DNA of 64,000 nucleotides from Tretioscincus oriximinensis (taxonomy: Eukaryota; Chordata; Lepidosauria; Squamata; Gymnophthalmidae), in the NCBI GenBank assembly GCA_022410635.1, contig JAJVDF010000358.1, positions 699,620 through 763,619 on the forward strand. Direction: 5' to 3'. Both the position numbers and the translations under genes were made by a program. Under the pieces are notes generated by a model. That model saw only the letters and a list, made by a program, of their open reading frames with translations. It ran no database searches and was not told the origin of the DNA. Shown here piece by piece: positions 1 through 11,589 of this stretch; the stretch's first letter is position 1; each line of letters opens with the position of its first letter.

Positions 1-1150
1 GCAGAGAGACAATTCTCAGGTAACATATTGGGTAGTCTTGTTTTTGGTTAAAGCTGCTTGACTCAGGAAATCTTTTATTGATCTGAATGTGGTGTTTTTC
101 AGGGGGTGTGAGATTAAATTATTTTTATTTTTGTATCTTTCATATGTTCTTGATATGGTCAAATGACTAATCAATATACAATCAACAAACACTGTGTAAG
201 AATAATAAAGTTTATACGTATGGAGCTTTTGCAAAAAAAAAATCAAGAAATACAAAAAGAGTGCTTGTAGATTATTTTGCCTATGAAGAAATAGGAATCG
301 GGAAATAAAATTCAAGGCATGATAGGATTTTAGTTTACTTGGTAAATTAAGCATTGTGCCTTGTTCTTCAAAAAAAAAGCTCTTATTGTATCTTTACAAG
401 CATCATAAATAATACTGTCACTGCACACCTATTATGGCCAAATACAAAAATAAGAAAACGTCATGTTGACCAGACGTTTCCAGATAGGAGGTTTTTGTGA
501 AATCTGTGACAGATGCGCATGTATATTTCTTGCCTTGTCATAATTCTCAGAAAGCCATATTATGTAATTACATTTAATTTTATTTTCCTTTGCTGTGAGA
601 ACTCTTAGAAAGTTTTTTATATAACATTAGTAATTTGATCCATTGTACATTTGATTCACTATACGATTATCATATTGTTACATTTATGAGTACTACCTAG
701 TTTCCCCCTTCTCCCCCCAATTTAAATACAGGAAATTTTCAGAGTCTGTAACTATAGGACACAAATTAAAGTTTCCACTTTAAAAGTTAAAGTTTAACAA
801 AACATCCATAGTATGGTTCTGATGTTTCATAATGGTGAGTTTAGAGTTAGGCATACCTAAATCAGGTATGCCAGAATTTAAGGTTATCTAGAATGGACCT
901 ACTTATACTTTAGTTGTTGAATTAGGAAGTATAGAACTGCCTTACAGAGTAATATTGTGTGTCGATGATGAAATTTTAATGGGAAGATAGAGCTGTAAAA
1001 AAGGACTGCTTTTTAGTTTGGTAGCTGTTTGTGTACGATTCATTCTTTCTTTGAACTGAATTGCACTTCTGTGCATCTAGTTATTTGAGATACACGGCTG
1101 AATAATCGTTACAGATGGTAACTAGTGTGGGCAGACATTGGAATGTTCTT
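1..1150. other. AT-rich non-coding sequence, no feature seen
   Basis: No exon with credible splice sites, no RNA gene and no recognisable repeat was found here. It lies upstream of the first exon identified (6.9 kb), so it is either intron of a longer transcript form or the region upstream of the alternative promoter. Confidence 0.5.
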
Positions 1151-1156
1151 ACAATA

Positions 1157-1413
1157 TTTTATTTTATTTATTAATTATTTATTTGTATTTCTATCCCGCC
1201 CTATACCCAAAGGTCTCACGGTGGCCTACCATAGGATGGCGCACATAGCTTTTGTTGCTTTCTACAACAGACAACCTGTGGAGTAGGTGGGGCTGAGAGA
1301 GTTCAAAGAACTGTGACTTGCCCAAGGTAACCCAGCTGGGTTCATGGAGGAGTGGGGAATCGAACTGAGAGACTCCCAGATAAGAATCCCGCTCTCTAAC
1401 CACTACACCAACT
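1157..1413 (-). repeat. tRNA-derived SINE (family 1), near full length
   Basis: Read on the minus strand this starts with a tRNA-like head: A box around TGTAGTGGTTAGAG and B box GTTCGATTCCC. A body follows with CCTTGGGCAAGTCACAG and CTCTCAGCCCCACCTA. The end is the conserved tail GAGACCTTTGGGTATAGGGC followed by A/T-rich AAATAA repeats. Other copies with the same order lie at 18235-18490, 54245-54500 and 57825-57930. The architecture is that of squamate tRNA-derived SINEs; the exact family name is not assigned. The A and B boxes are an old RNA polymerase III promoter, not a functional tRNA gene. Confidence 0.85.
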
Positions 1414-1892
1414 TTATGAAGCTACGTGCAATGAAATGGGTCAATAGTTGCAATGCAAGTCCAGCAAGGGGCGAATAGCGCTAGAGACTAACAATAGAAA
1501 AGTAACTAAAAGTAAAAGACGTATCACAGCTATTTATATGAAATAGAATGCAGGTGATGTTCTTCCCACCCAACCTTTATCTGTCGTAAATGGTGTTTGT
1601 TTACTTAATCATTATTGCAGCTTCAAGGGGTTGTCCAGTAGAGCTTTTCTGAATAACACATGATTTAATAATGAACAACAACCATACTGTAAGAAGGAAC
1701 ATGTGGTGTTAATGGAGGCCTCCTGTGCCAACCTAGCAATATATTTTTCAGGATGAATTAGAACTGCTTGAAACTAGATGCCACAGTTGAGAATAATTTG
1801 TTGAATGTATTCAGAGAACTGTCTAGTATTGTATTAGATCAATTTTGGTTACCATAGGAAGAGCATGTAGACTGTTGTTATGCGCTTTATGC

Positions 1893-2060
1893 AGGACTTT
1901 ATTGTAATATTTGTGAAATACCGTTTGCAGGGACTCGAGAATAGGTGAAGATTTTGCCTTTTTTGGTTCAGACTGCCCAGGTGGGCTTCTGTGTGAGACA
2001 GAATGCTGGACTAGATCCCCATTCAGCAGGGTTCCTCTTATGTTCTAGGTTTTTTCAGAA
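1893..2060 (+). repeat. CR1-type LINE, 3' end fragment
   Basis: The segment contains TTCAGACTGCCCAGGTGG, then GAGACAGAATGCTGGACTAGAT and finishes CCTCTTATGTTCTAGG. This is the 3' untranslated end shared with the copies at 2957-3490, 39043-39205, 44739-44975 and 57117-57345. It is 5'-truncated, as usual for target-primed LINE insertions. Confidence 0.75.
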
Positions 2061-2104
2061 ACCGTACTTTCACCTTGTCNGGATTCAACTTGAGACCCAA
2101 CTCA

Positions 2105-2230
2105 GTTTATCTATTTACTTACATTTATATTCCACCCATACCCAAAGGTCTTAATGCAGATCAAAATTACAAACGATAAAACAGATTTAAATAAGATAAC
2201 TTCAAAACACAATAGGTTAAAATACAACAG
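2105..2230 (-). repeat. SINE/LINE 3' tail fragment
   Basis: ATTTATATTCCACCCATACCC followed by AAAGGTCTTA is the reverse complement of the family-1 SINE tail. Only the tail is preserved; the tRNA-like head is missing. Confidence 0.55.
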
Positions 2231-2576
2231 TGCCTTCAAGGAGGATTTGTAAGTACCCATTGACAATGAGATTTTCAAGTGATATTTAAATGAGAATATT
2301 TAAGCACCCATTGACAATATAGCATCTGTTAATTAAGATACAATGCAGAGATAGGACAGGGTGTCAAAAATAGATGATACTTAATTCCAAAAGCAAAGGA
2401 GACAATATGGATCACTAAGAAATGCTATTTTTCTTCCCCCTTTCAGATACTGTTTTAATATGTCAATTTTGTATTTTTGTGATTTTTAAGTGATTTTAAA
2501 ATGAGAATATTTAAGCACCTATTGACGATTTTAAAGTACCCATTGACAATATAGCATCTGTTAGTTAAGATACAAT
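2225..2576. repeat. Local imperfect direct duplication
   Basis: Two blocks (about 2272-2346 and 2483-2576) share the run AATGAGAATATTTAAGCACC and then ATAGCATCTGTTA(A/G)TTAAGATACAAT. The motif AAGnACCCATTGACAAT appears several times. About 210 bp separate the copies, and the second carries an extra short insertion. The origin is unclear; it could be an old repeat with internal duplication or a local tandem duplication. Confidence 0.7.
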
Positions 2577-2956
2577 GATGACAAGGTCCAACAGAGTCTC
2601 ACTTCTTTAGTTTATTTCCCATCTCTCATCAACAAGGGTAACCAAGCCAATTTCAGTGTCATGACCATACTTAATGCTGGACTGAAGTGACTGAGTTGTC
2701 CATGATTGAACTGCCACCATCTTCTCCAGTATTTAGTCCAAGAACAGTGTTAGTGATTATGTTGTTCCCCTTACTTTTTCAAAGGCTATATGTTCTTCTG
2801 GACAGATTTTGGAGATTTCCAATATTTCTGCTCATGCTATTAAGTATGATTCTTTAGAATTGTCATGAGGGATTTTTTGCTCAGCTTTATGGCAATTAGT
2901 TTGGCAGGTTCTTTAGTGCTCTACTATTTTATTTTTTGGAGTAGTGTCATCAATAT

Positions 2957-3490
2957 ATTGAGGAACTAGAGAAAGTGCAGAAAAGGGCAACAAGAATGAT
3001 CAAGGGACTGGAGCACCACCCTTATGAAATCAGGCTACAACATCTGGGCCTCTTCACCCTCGAAAGACGATNTTTGAAAGGTNATCTGATTGAAGTGTAC
3101 ATAATAATACATGGGATGGATCAGTGGGCACTCCTTGAAACGGATGGGCAGAAAAGTGGGAACAGGCAAAGAAAAGTATTTTTTCACCCGGAGGGTCATC
3201 AGCCTGTAGAATTTACTTCCTGAAGAGGTGGTGGTAGCTAACAGCTTGAATAGCTTCAAGACAGGACTAGACAAGTTTATGGACACCAAAGGTATAAATG
3301 GGTACTAAGATGGATGGGCAGTACTCCTGAAATACCATTTGCAGGGAGCCATGAACAGGTGCATATTTTACCTTCTTCTGTTCAGACTGCCCCCGTGCAT
3401 CTGGCTGGCCCCTGTGTGGGATAGAATGCTCGACTAGATGGGCTCTGGCCCGATTCAGTATGGCTCTTCTTATGTTCTTGTGTTCTTAGA
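2957..3490 (+). repeat. CR1-type LINE, 3' portion with ORF2 end and 3' UTR
   Basis: The first part is a decayed ORF2 C-terminus: GTGCAGAAAAGGGCAACAAG encodes V-Q-K-R-A-T-R, and GCCTCTTCACCCTCGAAAGACG encodes the G-L-F-T-L-E-R-R segment of CR1 elements. The 3' UTR follows, with GGGATAGAATGCTCGACTAG and the terminal TTCTTATGTTCTTGTGTTC, the short microsatellite-like end characteristic of CR1. Two single N positions and several stop codons break the frame. The element is dead and serves as the reference for the other 3' end fragments in the window. Confidence 0.85.
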
Positions 3491-4930
3491 AGATGCCTTA
3501 GAAGTTCTTCAGGGTTGCTTGGGGGGGCTAGATGTAGCCCAATAAACTAAAGGTGAATCCAGACAATATGGTGATACTGTATGACACAGTTTGACCAGTT
3601 CATGAAGTTTGGAAATATCCTGTTCAGACTTTGGACAAACTCCTGGATCTGTTACTGTCACTAAAGACTCAGAAGGCGTTGATGGCTAAGGGGATCTCTT
3701 TGTGATGACCCCCAGGATTTGGAATAACCTTAACTCCTGCACACTTTTTAGCTGTATAGTACATCTGTTTAAACAAGCCTTTATCAGGCACTGCTAACTG
3801 TTGGTTTAATGAATTCAAATTTTAATTGTCTAATAAAACCATATAATGATTTTATTTTAACCCATGCTGAGACCTCAGGGAATAGGAATGGATAGAAATG
3901 CAAACTAAATGAGAAAATAGTAAATATGGCTTTTCACTGTTTTCTGAATTCTTTGGCATTTTACTGGAAGATGATTTGCTTCAAAATGGGTACTCTCTTT
4001 GTGTTTTTCTGGGGCCTTATATTGCAGACTCTTAGAAAATCAGTTTACTGAATAATAAATTTGGTAATCTTATTTCTGCTTCATCCAGAAGGCAGGAAAA
4101 AGGCAGATGGAGGTGAATACTTTTGTATTGGAACCTTGAATGCATTTTCAGCTGAGACTATGCAATTTGCTAAAAGCCTTATGAACCATTAGCAATAATG
4201 TAAACTCCAGTCTTCAAATAGCTCATCTCTTGAGCACAAAGTAGATAATATCAATATATTTGTTCCTTCATCATAGCTAGTGATGCCATTCTTTCAAAAG
4301 CATTCCTCATTGTTTTTATGATATATTTCTGTCCAATTTTCCATAGTCAGAGTGTTTTTGTATACCTCCTTGGAAGATTATTAGTCAGAAGTAAACATAA
4401 GTAAGTTTTAAGCTGTTGAACTAGAGGTCAGTGCACTGAAAGATAAAGCTCTGCTCTTTATGTTTCTTGTTTGCTTTCTATTTAAAGTATAAACTGGTGA
4501 TAAACTTTGAAGGAACAGATAATTTTCTTATATTTATCGCTTTAAAAATCAAGGCTATGGACGAATGCAAGTCCTTAGTTTATCTTACTTCCTGATTCCA
4601 TATATTCAAATTTAAAGTGTTATAGTTTTAATTAGAATTAACTTATTTGCACCAAAAATGGGAAATAAATGGGAGCTGAATGTAGAAAGTGTTGATAAAG
4701 CAACAAGCAGAGATATGCAGATTTTATTTGTTTAGTTATTAATACTTCTATAGTTAGTAGTATGGTTAAATATTTAGTTGCAAACTGCTTTTGCAATTTC
4801 AGAACAGATTTATATGGAAAAGTTTTGTCTAACAGATTTCTGTAATTTTTATAGGATTGAAAATAATGTAACACATATGATTAGGACAAAAGCAGACATC
4901 AGATTCTGAATTATAAATTTATTAACAGTG
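3491..4930. other. Non-coding sequence, nothing specific seen
   Basis: AT-rich DNA without credible exons, RNA genes or well-preserved repeats on either strand. Confidence 0.5.
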
Positions 4931-4944
4931 GAGGTTAGAGTATA

Positions 4945-5045
4945 TTTCATTTGTTTATTTATTTAATTTTTTTTATATCCCATCCTTCACCAGTGGTCCC
5001 AGGGAGGGAAACAAAAAGTCAAGAAAATTAAAAAAAGATAAATAT
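4945..5045 (-). repeat. Retroposon 3' tail fragment
   Basis: TTTATTTATTTAATT, then TATATCCCATCCTTCACCAG and TGGTCCCAGGG, is a tail motif that recurs at about 26255-26300 (same orientation), 26885-26960 (opposite orientation) and 61888-61935. It ends in an ATTT-rich stretch like the other retroposon tails here, but the body is not preserved. Confidence 0.55.
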
Positions 5046-5269
5046 GTATTTAAACATACCCTCCCTCTCTGGAAGGACAGAATGCAGAGGGAGCATATAG
5101 CCAGAAACCATACTACTGAGTCAAGATCCTTGATTTATTCCTAAAAATAATATGTGATTGCAAAAGATTCAAGGATTCTTCAATAGTCTGGGTGGGGGAG
5201 ATGTGTGGTGAAAGTTGGCAGTTCAGGCTGTGCTTTGTGACACCACTGAGTATGAAAAAAACCCTATGT

Positions 5270-6928
5270 AAATGTTCTTTTATTGGGTATTTACTTGTGC
5301 ATTATGTTTACATGGGGGCAATGCTATGTGCTGGAGAGTAGAAGGACAGCATAGTTTTCTGCTGACTTTTTCCAACAGCACACTGGCTGTGCATTGTATG
5401 GTGCGGTATGCAAATAAGCTGCTTGATCAGCCTGCTTGTAGTTTGTTGAGCGGCTCACAAAGAATCTGCAGACCTAATTCAGCATTCGGTTGCAAAGAGC
5501 GGCAGATGGAGGCTTGGTGATGAACTGTGGATGTGTTAGCACCTTGGAAGGAAGATTGTAGTGATTCCATTGAGGATCAGAATGCCTGTAGTGAATGGAG
5601 CTGAGCTTTGTTTGCTTCTGGGTCACTTTTTAATGGCAAGGTTGGATTGTCTGACTCCAAGTCACACTGCACAGAGATTGGCAAAAAATGTGTGAATATC
5701 TGCCTTCTTTCAACACCAGAAAACTGTATGACTAGGGCACCCTTTGATGGCAGCTGCCTTCTTAAAGAAAAGGAGCTTTTTGGAGGAGCTTCTTAGCAAT
5801 ATGCTGAAGTTGGGATTTTTCCATCCATGCAGACACTGTTAGATGTTTTTAAAGGATGAGCTGCTTTGAGAAATGATATATTGCTGATAGTTGACGCTTT
5901 TGTTAAATGTTTTAATTCCTTCAGAAATGAAACTTGTCTGTTTTTTTGTTGTGTTGGATCAGGAGAGGATTTTTTTTGTCTGAAAGCCCTTAAGATTGCC
6001 TTTTCAATTGCTTGCCTAACAATATTATGTTTTTTCAAAAGACCAGTATGTAAAGAAGAGTGGGAAAGTCTTAACTTTTGTTCAGAGTTTTTGTTTTATG
6101 TTGACAATGCCTTCATTCTTGCTGCTTTTTTCGGAGTCTTAATTCCCCATGATTTTGAAAATGAAGTTTCTCTGTCACATGTAGAAAGGAGGAATGCTTT
6201 GGACTTTTCGACAAATTGTGGTATTTTGAAAGTAACTGGGAAGGAAAGCGAAAAGGTGTCTATAGAAATAATGTGTTCCTGTTCTGGAATATCAGGTGGA
6301 AGAGCTTCCTTAAGTGATGAATAGCTCTGCCAATGCATTGAATTCTTACGTATTCAAAACGCATAACATGTGTTAAAGATCCTTAATGCATAAAGGGAAC
6401 AGTTAGCTCTTAGCACAGAACTGGGAGGAAAAGAACCATGTCTTGTACATTCAAGGAAGCGAAAGGAGGCCAGCGTACTTGAGACAGCAAAAACAAAAGA
6501 GTATACCTACTGGATCTGAATATTCTGACATTTGCTTTGTCTGTGGGAAGGATAAAGGAATCTTGCGTGTTCAGCGTTATGCAATTCTTTTATTAATGTG
6601 GGATTTTTATATTCATTGGGCTGAGCAGTTGGATTTTGTTTTAAATGATTCAGAGCCCTGCTTTTTCCAGAAAACGAGATTTGTATTTTGGGAGCTTGCT
6701 CTACATGCCGGACAAAGGCAGCTGTTGCAGTATAATCAGCAACACAGGAAACCAGTTTGGGCAAAATAAGGAGAAAATATATATTGATTGCTTTTAATAA
6801 GAGACCTGATTGCCGTTGTTCATAGCAAAGGCACCTTGTCATTTTTAAAAAAAAGTAATTAGTCAGACAAATGGAAACATCACGCAAGTGTGGAACACAA
6901 GTCTTTTGAAAGATATTGGTGACAGAAT
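5270..6928 (+). promoter_or_regulatory. Putative promoter and long 5' leader of MAST alternative exon A
   Basis: This stretch immediately precedes the start codon of exon A and carries no recognisable repeat, unlike most of the window. It holds unusually long plus-strand open frames for AT-rich DNA (about 5272-5520, 5866-6324 and 6443-6769), but none resembles a known protein. An octamer-like ATGCAAAT lies at about 5408. No clear TATA box or CpG island is visible, and the transcription start cannot be placed. The simplest view is a promoter plus long 5' untranslated leader with upstream ORFs. That is inferred from position; only the lack of repeats and the ORFs are seen directly. Confidence 0.35.
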
Positions 6929-6967
6929 ATGGATGATTCAAGCATTCTCCGGAGAAGAGGGTTACAG
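6929..6967 (+). CDS. MAST4: MAST family kinase, alternative first coding exon A (probably MAST4)
   Basis: The exon encodes 13 residues, M-D-D-S-S-I-L-R-R-R-G-L-Q, and ends exactly at CAG before a GTAAGA donor. MAST kinases are large cytosolic/cytoskeletal AGC-type kinases with an N-terminal DUF1908 region, a kinase domain and a PDZ domain. Some family members (MAST3 and short MAST4 forms, from memory) start with M-D-(D/E)-S-S-(I/L)-L-R-R-R-G-L-Q followed by K-E-L-S-L-P-R-R-G. Here the second half is supplied by exon B, 24.7 kb downstream on the same strand and in matching phase 0. The start context GAATATGG has G at +4. The serine and triple arginine suggest a basophilic phosphorylation site. 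The residual doubt is which paralogue this is: the S-S-I-L form and the very large introns favour MAST4 over MAST3 or MAST2. Confidence 0.82.
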
Positions 6968-7517
6968 GTAAGAAGCTAGTTAATAATTTTCTGGGATTGG
7001 AATACAAATTGTCATTCTAGAATGGAAAACAAAAAACATAAGGCTACAGTTCCAATTTTTAAATTATGTCTGCTGAGAGACTTTAAGTAGATCTTTGAAG
7101 TTACGTTAAAATGTTTGGTATCAGAGAGTTAAATAATGTTTTTGGGATTTTTTAAAGAAGAATCAACTTTGAAATATGTGACAATACTATGATAAACACG
7201 CTTAGATAGTTCCAGTGTTCCTCTGCTGCCTATTAAAATAAGAACTATACATGGAAGTTTTATTTGGATACTTTGGATAATTAGCTGTTGGAGAGTATCA
7301 TTTCATTTTAAATCATTGATTGGAATATGATGATTTGTAGCACATTCCCAATTCTATTTTCTCAAAAGTCATTCCCAACTTTTCAGGAAAATGGGAACCG
7401 TGTTGCATATTTTGGCTTTTCCTAGCTAGGATTAAGTCTCACTGAACTCTGTGGCATTCATTTCTGAGGAGACTATGTAAGATCACACTGCTAATTGCTT
7501 TCAGCTTATCAATGTTT

Positions 7518-7585
7518 ATTTATTTGCACTTTTTATCCTGCCCTATACCTGAAGGTCTCAGGGCAGCTAACAGTAAAAACATAAA
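7518..7585 (-). repeat. SINE family-1 tail fragment
   Basis: TTTATTTATTTGCACTTTTT is followed by ATCCTGCCCTATACCTGAAGG and TCTCAGGG, the reverse complement of the family-1 SINE tail. The rest of the element cannot be traced. Confidence 0.6.
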
Positions 7586-7589
7586 ATAG

Positions 7590-9060
7590 AATTGACGTCA
7601 AAAACAGTGCCCAAAAGTGAGGAAAGGAAGAGCATTTACTCTCTTTTCAACAACCTAATAAACAGCAAAATAACAGGAGAGCAATAGAGATCAAATAAAA
7701 AGAGAATCAAGTTGGAGGAGATACCTTAGCAATTGCAAGCTACATCAATGATACAAAAAAGGCTTTTATGGCTGCTAATAAGTGCAAGATGAAGAGTTTT
7801 TTTTAACTTTGCAAAAGCAGAACAGCATTGCTCACTGTAAAAGACAAAGTGCAAACTATAGCTTAATCTTATGGAGCTTATGTCCAGGACAGGTTTTTAT
7901 CCAGTGTCTTTAATCTATTGAACTGGAATTCAGAACTTTCCCACAGAACTGCAAGATTACTATTGCTTTATTATAGGAACTCCCCACTGCACAGTGTCTG
8001 AAGAATGAGACTATTGTGGTGAAATGAGGTTGTCACCCCTATAAGGTTTAGGGTATCTGTGATGAGTATCAATGAATGATGAAAGTAGAGGAAAGGAAAA
8101 CCACATGGTGTTTTTAAAAACAAAACAAAGAGTTGATATAATTATCTTGTACTTCTCTCTCCTCCTTCCTCCCTACTATTCCCTTGTTTTTGCTAGTGGA
8201 ATATGTGAGTTTAGAAATAGACATTTTAGGTGTAGTTCTGGTACATATTTTTAATTTATATGCTTGCAAGGATGTAGTCTTATCTTCCTCCAGTCCCTTT
8301 CAGACCTAAAAAGAGAATGCCCTCATTTAGCTGCCAAGCATTCAGGCAATTAAACNACTTAAAATGAAACTCTCTTGATTTTTGTTACAGATCTTGCCAA
8401 TTTATATTCAATTTCATTGGCTAAGAAAGCACTGTTACTTTCACAGCAGCGAAGGAGTGCCAAAGAGATAATGGATTCATTTTAGAAGGTATAGGCATGT
8501 CTGACTTACAGCCCCATTATCCTGGTTGTAAAGATAAATAGCGTCTAGAATTATTTTAAATGGGTAACAGGTTAAAGCAGTCCACCCAAGGAAAGCTTTA
8601 GGAGCAGGGCAGGATGGATTGGGGTTTGGTCAAGCAGTGTGGGTATTCTTGTTTCCACTAATGATTGGGACCAGAACCCAGACAAAAGTCTGAATTGGAC
8701 CATCGTTCGGCATCTAGTAATTTAAAGTTGAATCTGGATGGACTAATTAAAAAGCAATATAGTTTTATGNTATAATCAATGAAATCGTTTAAATAACTTC
8801 CCTTTTTTATTTCATTGTATTATATGGGAAAGAAATTTGATGTATCTTTTTTATGATATCCCTACTATATTCCTACACAAGCTATATTGTTTAAAAAAGT
8901 TAAATTTGAGGGAAAAATTGACCTTATCATTGAATCGTGTTGTCGGTTCCTGTCACTTCTGCACCATTATTATTAATAATTATTATATAATTGTGAGAAA
9001 TAGAGCATGGATGTTGAATTTCCAGTGATTGATTAATCATGAGAGAAAGGTAATAACATT
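7590..9060. other. Intronic sequence, nothing specific seen
   Basis: AT-rich sequence with two isolated N positions. No exon, RNA gene or well-preserved repeat was recognised on either strand. Confidence 0.5.
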
Positions 9061-9065
9061 GACAG

Positions 9066-9540
9066 TGTTAAGTGAAGGAACTATTAGAATCCTAAGGCCT
9101 CTAGCTGAGGAAAGCAAACCTGGCGGTTGGCCAAAGGAACAAGCTGTACAGTTAGATGAGGGTGTGCAACAAGACAAGTAACAACCAAAGGAATGAGTGA
9201 ACAAAGGCGGTAACAAAGAACTTGGTTCTGGGAGTTNAAAGGTCAATTCAGTGATTGACTGGCTCTATCTGTAATAGGGACTGCATGTATGATGATGCTT
9301 ACTTGACAGTTTGTGATTGGTGAGAACTTGTCCTGATCAGAGAATGACCAATGGAAGTTAAGAGGCAGGGTTGGCAATTAGGGAGTATAAAAGCAGGGGC
9401 GGGGGGGGGATGGCGATTATGTTTCCATGCCTCCATTGTATGCAGGATCATCCCCCTTCCCCCTTTTCTTTTCTGTAACCTTTTATTGTCTGTTATGTTT
9501 GATTGTTCTAATAAATGTTCTTAATCTGCTTTATCAATCA
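9066..9540 (+). mobile_element. LTR-like promoter/polyadenylation cassette (possible solo LTR)
   Basis: The stretch has the layout of an LTR. It opens with TGTTAAGTGAAGG and holds about 320 bp of U3-like sequence. GGGAGTATAAAAGCAGG (TATA box at 9386-9392) follows, then a C/T-rich segment and AATAAA at 9510-9515 about 120 bp after the TATA box. A TATA-to-AATAAA spacing of this size fits the R region of an LTR. The 3' boundary and target-site duplication were not found, and no gag or pol lies next to it. A CR1 fragment starts just downstream. It could instead be the promoter of another retroposon. Confidence 0.4.
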
Positions 9541-9577
9541 TCCTCCATTTAAATATGACAATAATGAAGTAATTATT

Positions 9578-10142
9578 TCTTTCTACAGTACTTTGGTCAG
9601 ACCACATGAAGGCTGCATCCTTACATCACTTATTTATTCCACTTTAACTGGATATTCCACAATAAAGCATGGTTATTCTAGATTAAATCCATCTCTGCAG
9701 TGCTCAGTTCTGGGGATCCTAATTTAAAAAGGACATAGATAAACCAGAGCAAATTCAAAAGACCATTACAAGCATGATGTGTGGTCTGGAAAGTGTTCAT
9801 CCAGGGATGTTTATTCAGCAAAAGAGAAGACTGAGAGGAGACCTGATAACTGTCTACAAATATTTGAAGAGTTGTCATAGAGCAGAGGGATCATTGAAGG
9901 ACTAGAAATAATGGGGTGAAATTGCAAGGAAGTAGATTTAGATATCAGGAAAAACTTTCTAATAATAAGGGTGATAAACCAGTAGAACAGTTTGCCACAG
10001 AAGGTGATGAGTCCTCCTTCACTGGAAGTCTTCAAACAGAGGCTGGACATCTGTCTGGGATGGTTTAGTGAATCCTGCATTAAGCAGAGGGTTGGACCCA
10101 ATGACTCTGGAGGTCCTTTACGACTCTTATGATTTTATAATC
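9578..10142 (+). repeat. CR1-type LINE, 3' end of ORF2 and terminal UTR
   Basis: The decayed sequence follows the CR1 order: AAAGAGAAGACTGAGAGGAG, then ACCTGATAACTGTCTACAAA. After that come GGAAAAACTTTCTAATAATA (the R-K-N-F-L-(I/M)-(I/M) segment), AACAGTTTGCCACAGAAGG (the N-x-L-P-x-E segment) and CTTCAAACAGAGGCTGGAC. It ends with GGTTGGACCCAATGACTCTGG and ACGACTCTTATGATTTTAT. Stops and frameshifts are frequent. This belongs to a different CR1 subfamily from the copy at 2957, because its 3' end reads ATGATT rather than ATGTTCTT. Confidence 0.85.
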
Positions 10143-10339
10143 TCTAGTTCAATTTCCTAGCTTCCAGATACTTGGATAGTAGTTTGACTGACAGATATCT
10201 AATTCATTCATACATTAATGCATACAATTTTATTGCTTAAATGCCGTTCCAATTTTGGAGAAGTATGTTTGCAGAAAACAGTACATTTTATCAAAAGAAC
10301 AAAAGGGAAAATTCCTGGCATTCTGTGATCTTTGAATTT

Positions 10340-11580
10340 TTTTATGCTCTTTAGAACAGCCTTTTTCTTAGCCTTTCTCTTGGTAGACTTCTGTAAGCAC
10401 TAGTTCTGTAACTGATGTCATGCTTCTTTCATGATGTCATATTCTTCTGATGTCATGTTCTGTTCTCCATTAATTGAAGTTGAGTGATTCTTGTTCTGGC
10501 TCAGAATCAGCAAACACTTTATCCTCAACAGTTCCATCTCTGAATTGTTTGTTCATTTTCCTCTTTAACATAATCTTTCTAATGGATTTCCTGATCATTT
10601 GATCACTTTGAAATCTCAATGATCAATGTGAAACACGGAAGTTTTATAATTCAGTTAGACTTTTAATGTATAGAACGGCAGGTTCCTCAAGAAGCTGTAT
10701 CATCTTACTTACATCCAAATTGGCTTCTAATTAGATACCTACATTTTCCTATGTGATTAGTTCTTCATTTGCCATACCTGTAGCATGAATTTCGGCTGTG
10801 CCTGGGACAACATATAAATTGGCTTTGAATAGATACCAAGATTTCTTTGAAGATTTGTGAGTTAGAACAACGATCTCTGGTTGAGAGTGTTTTTCCCAGC
10901 CCAAGTTTTGCACTGTGTCTCATTTTCCTTAATTTCTATGAGTAGTGTGCAGTTTCTGCCTAAATAATTAGATAGTTTCTTAAGGGGAACATCAGAAGAT
11001 GTAGAAACCTTAATAGCTCAAGAACTCGTAATGTGGTAACAAGAAGAAGTAGTCTCTACATTATCCTTTGTAATATCTGAATTTTTGTGTTGGGCACTCT
11101 ACTGCATACTTGGCACTCTGTGGTCACTGCGGTTCTTTATTCTCCCTAGAATTGCTTTCTTCTTTGCCTTTCTCTAGATGGTCTTCTGTAATTGATGCCA
11201 TGCTGTTTTCATAAGGATATAGAGACACAACCCGTGGATCTCATCTGTTAATTGAAGTTGAAGTGGTTCTGATTGTGGCTTAGATTCACAAACCTTTTAT
11301 CAGATGATGTAAAAAGCTTAACAATTCAATATCTTGTAATATGATAATTAGGGGAGTATTCTCTATGTCATCCTTGGTTACATCTGAATTTTTGTGAAAC
11401 ATTTCATGAAACCCTTTTAGACAACATAAATTTAGTACTATCTTTTTTCTACTATTTGTAGCAAAGTGATTATTATAAATGGATGAAAAATTATTCTTTT
11501 TCCGACACTTTTTCTGCAATGTAGTAGTTAGCATCAGCTGAGGTTCACCACTTGAATTTCTGCCAAAAAGCATGGTAGTC
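10340..11580 (-). pseudogene. Decayed, internally duplicated sequence of unknown origin
   Basis: Two segments about 790 bp apart (near 10360-10520 and 11150-11300) share order and wording. Both have a GCCTTTCTCTxGxTxGxCTTCTGTAA stretch, a TGATG(T/C)CATGCT stretch, TTAATTGAAGTTGA(A)GTG(A/G)TTCT, and a CAGAATCA/TAGATTCACAAAC stretch. Read on the minus strand they give short K/R-rich and S/T-rich peptide fragments with many stops. A 95-codon open frame covers 11286-11573. This looks like an old coding sequence with internal repeats, perhaps a decayed exon or retrocopy, but no family is recognised. Confidence 0.3.
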
Positions 11581-11589
11581 TACTCAAGA

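Noticed and set aside
6507..7007. 166-codon minus-strand frame spanning exon A
   Set aside because: It runs antisense across exon A and its donor and has no family resemblance; exon A itself is clearly supported on the plus strand.
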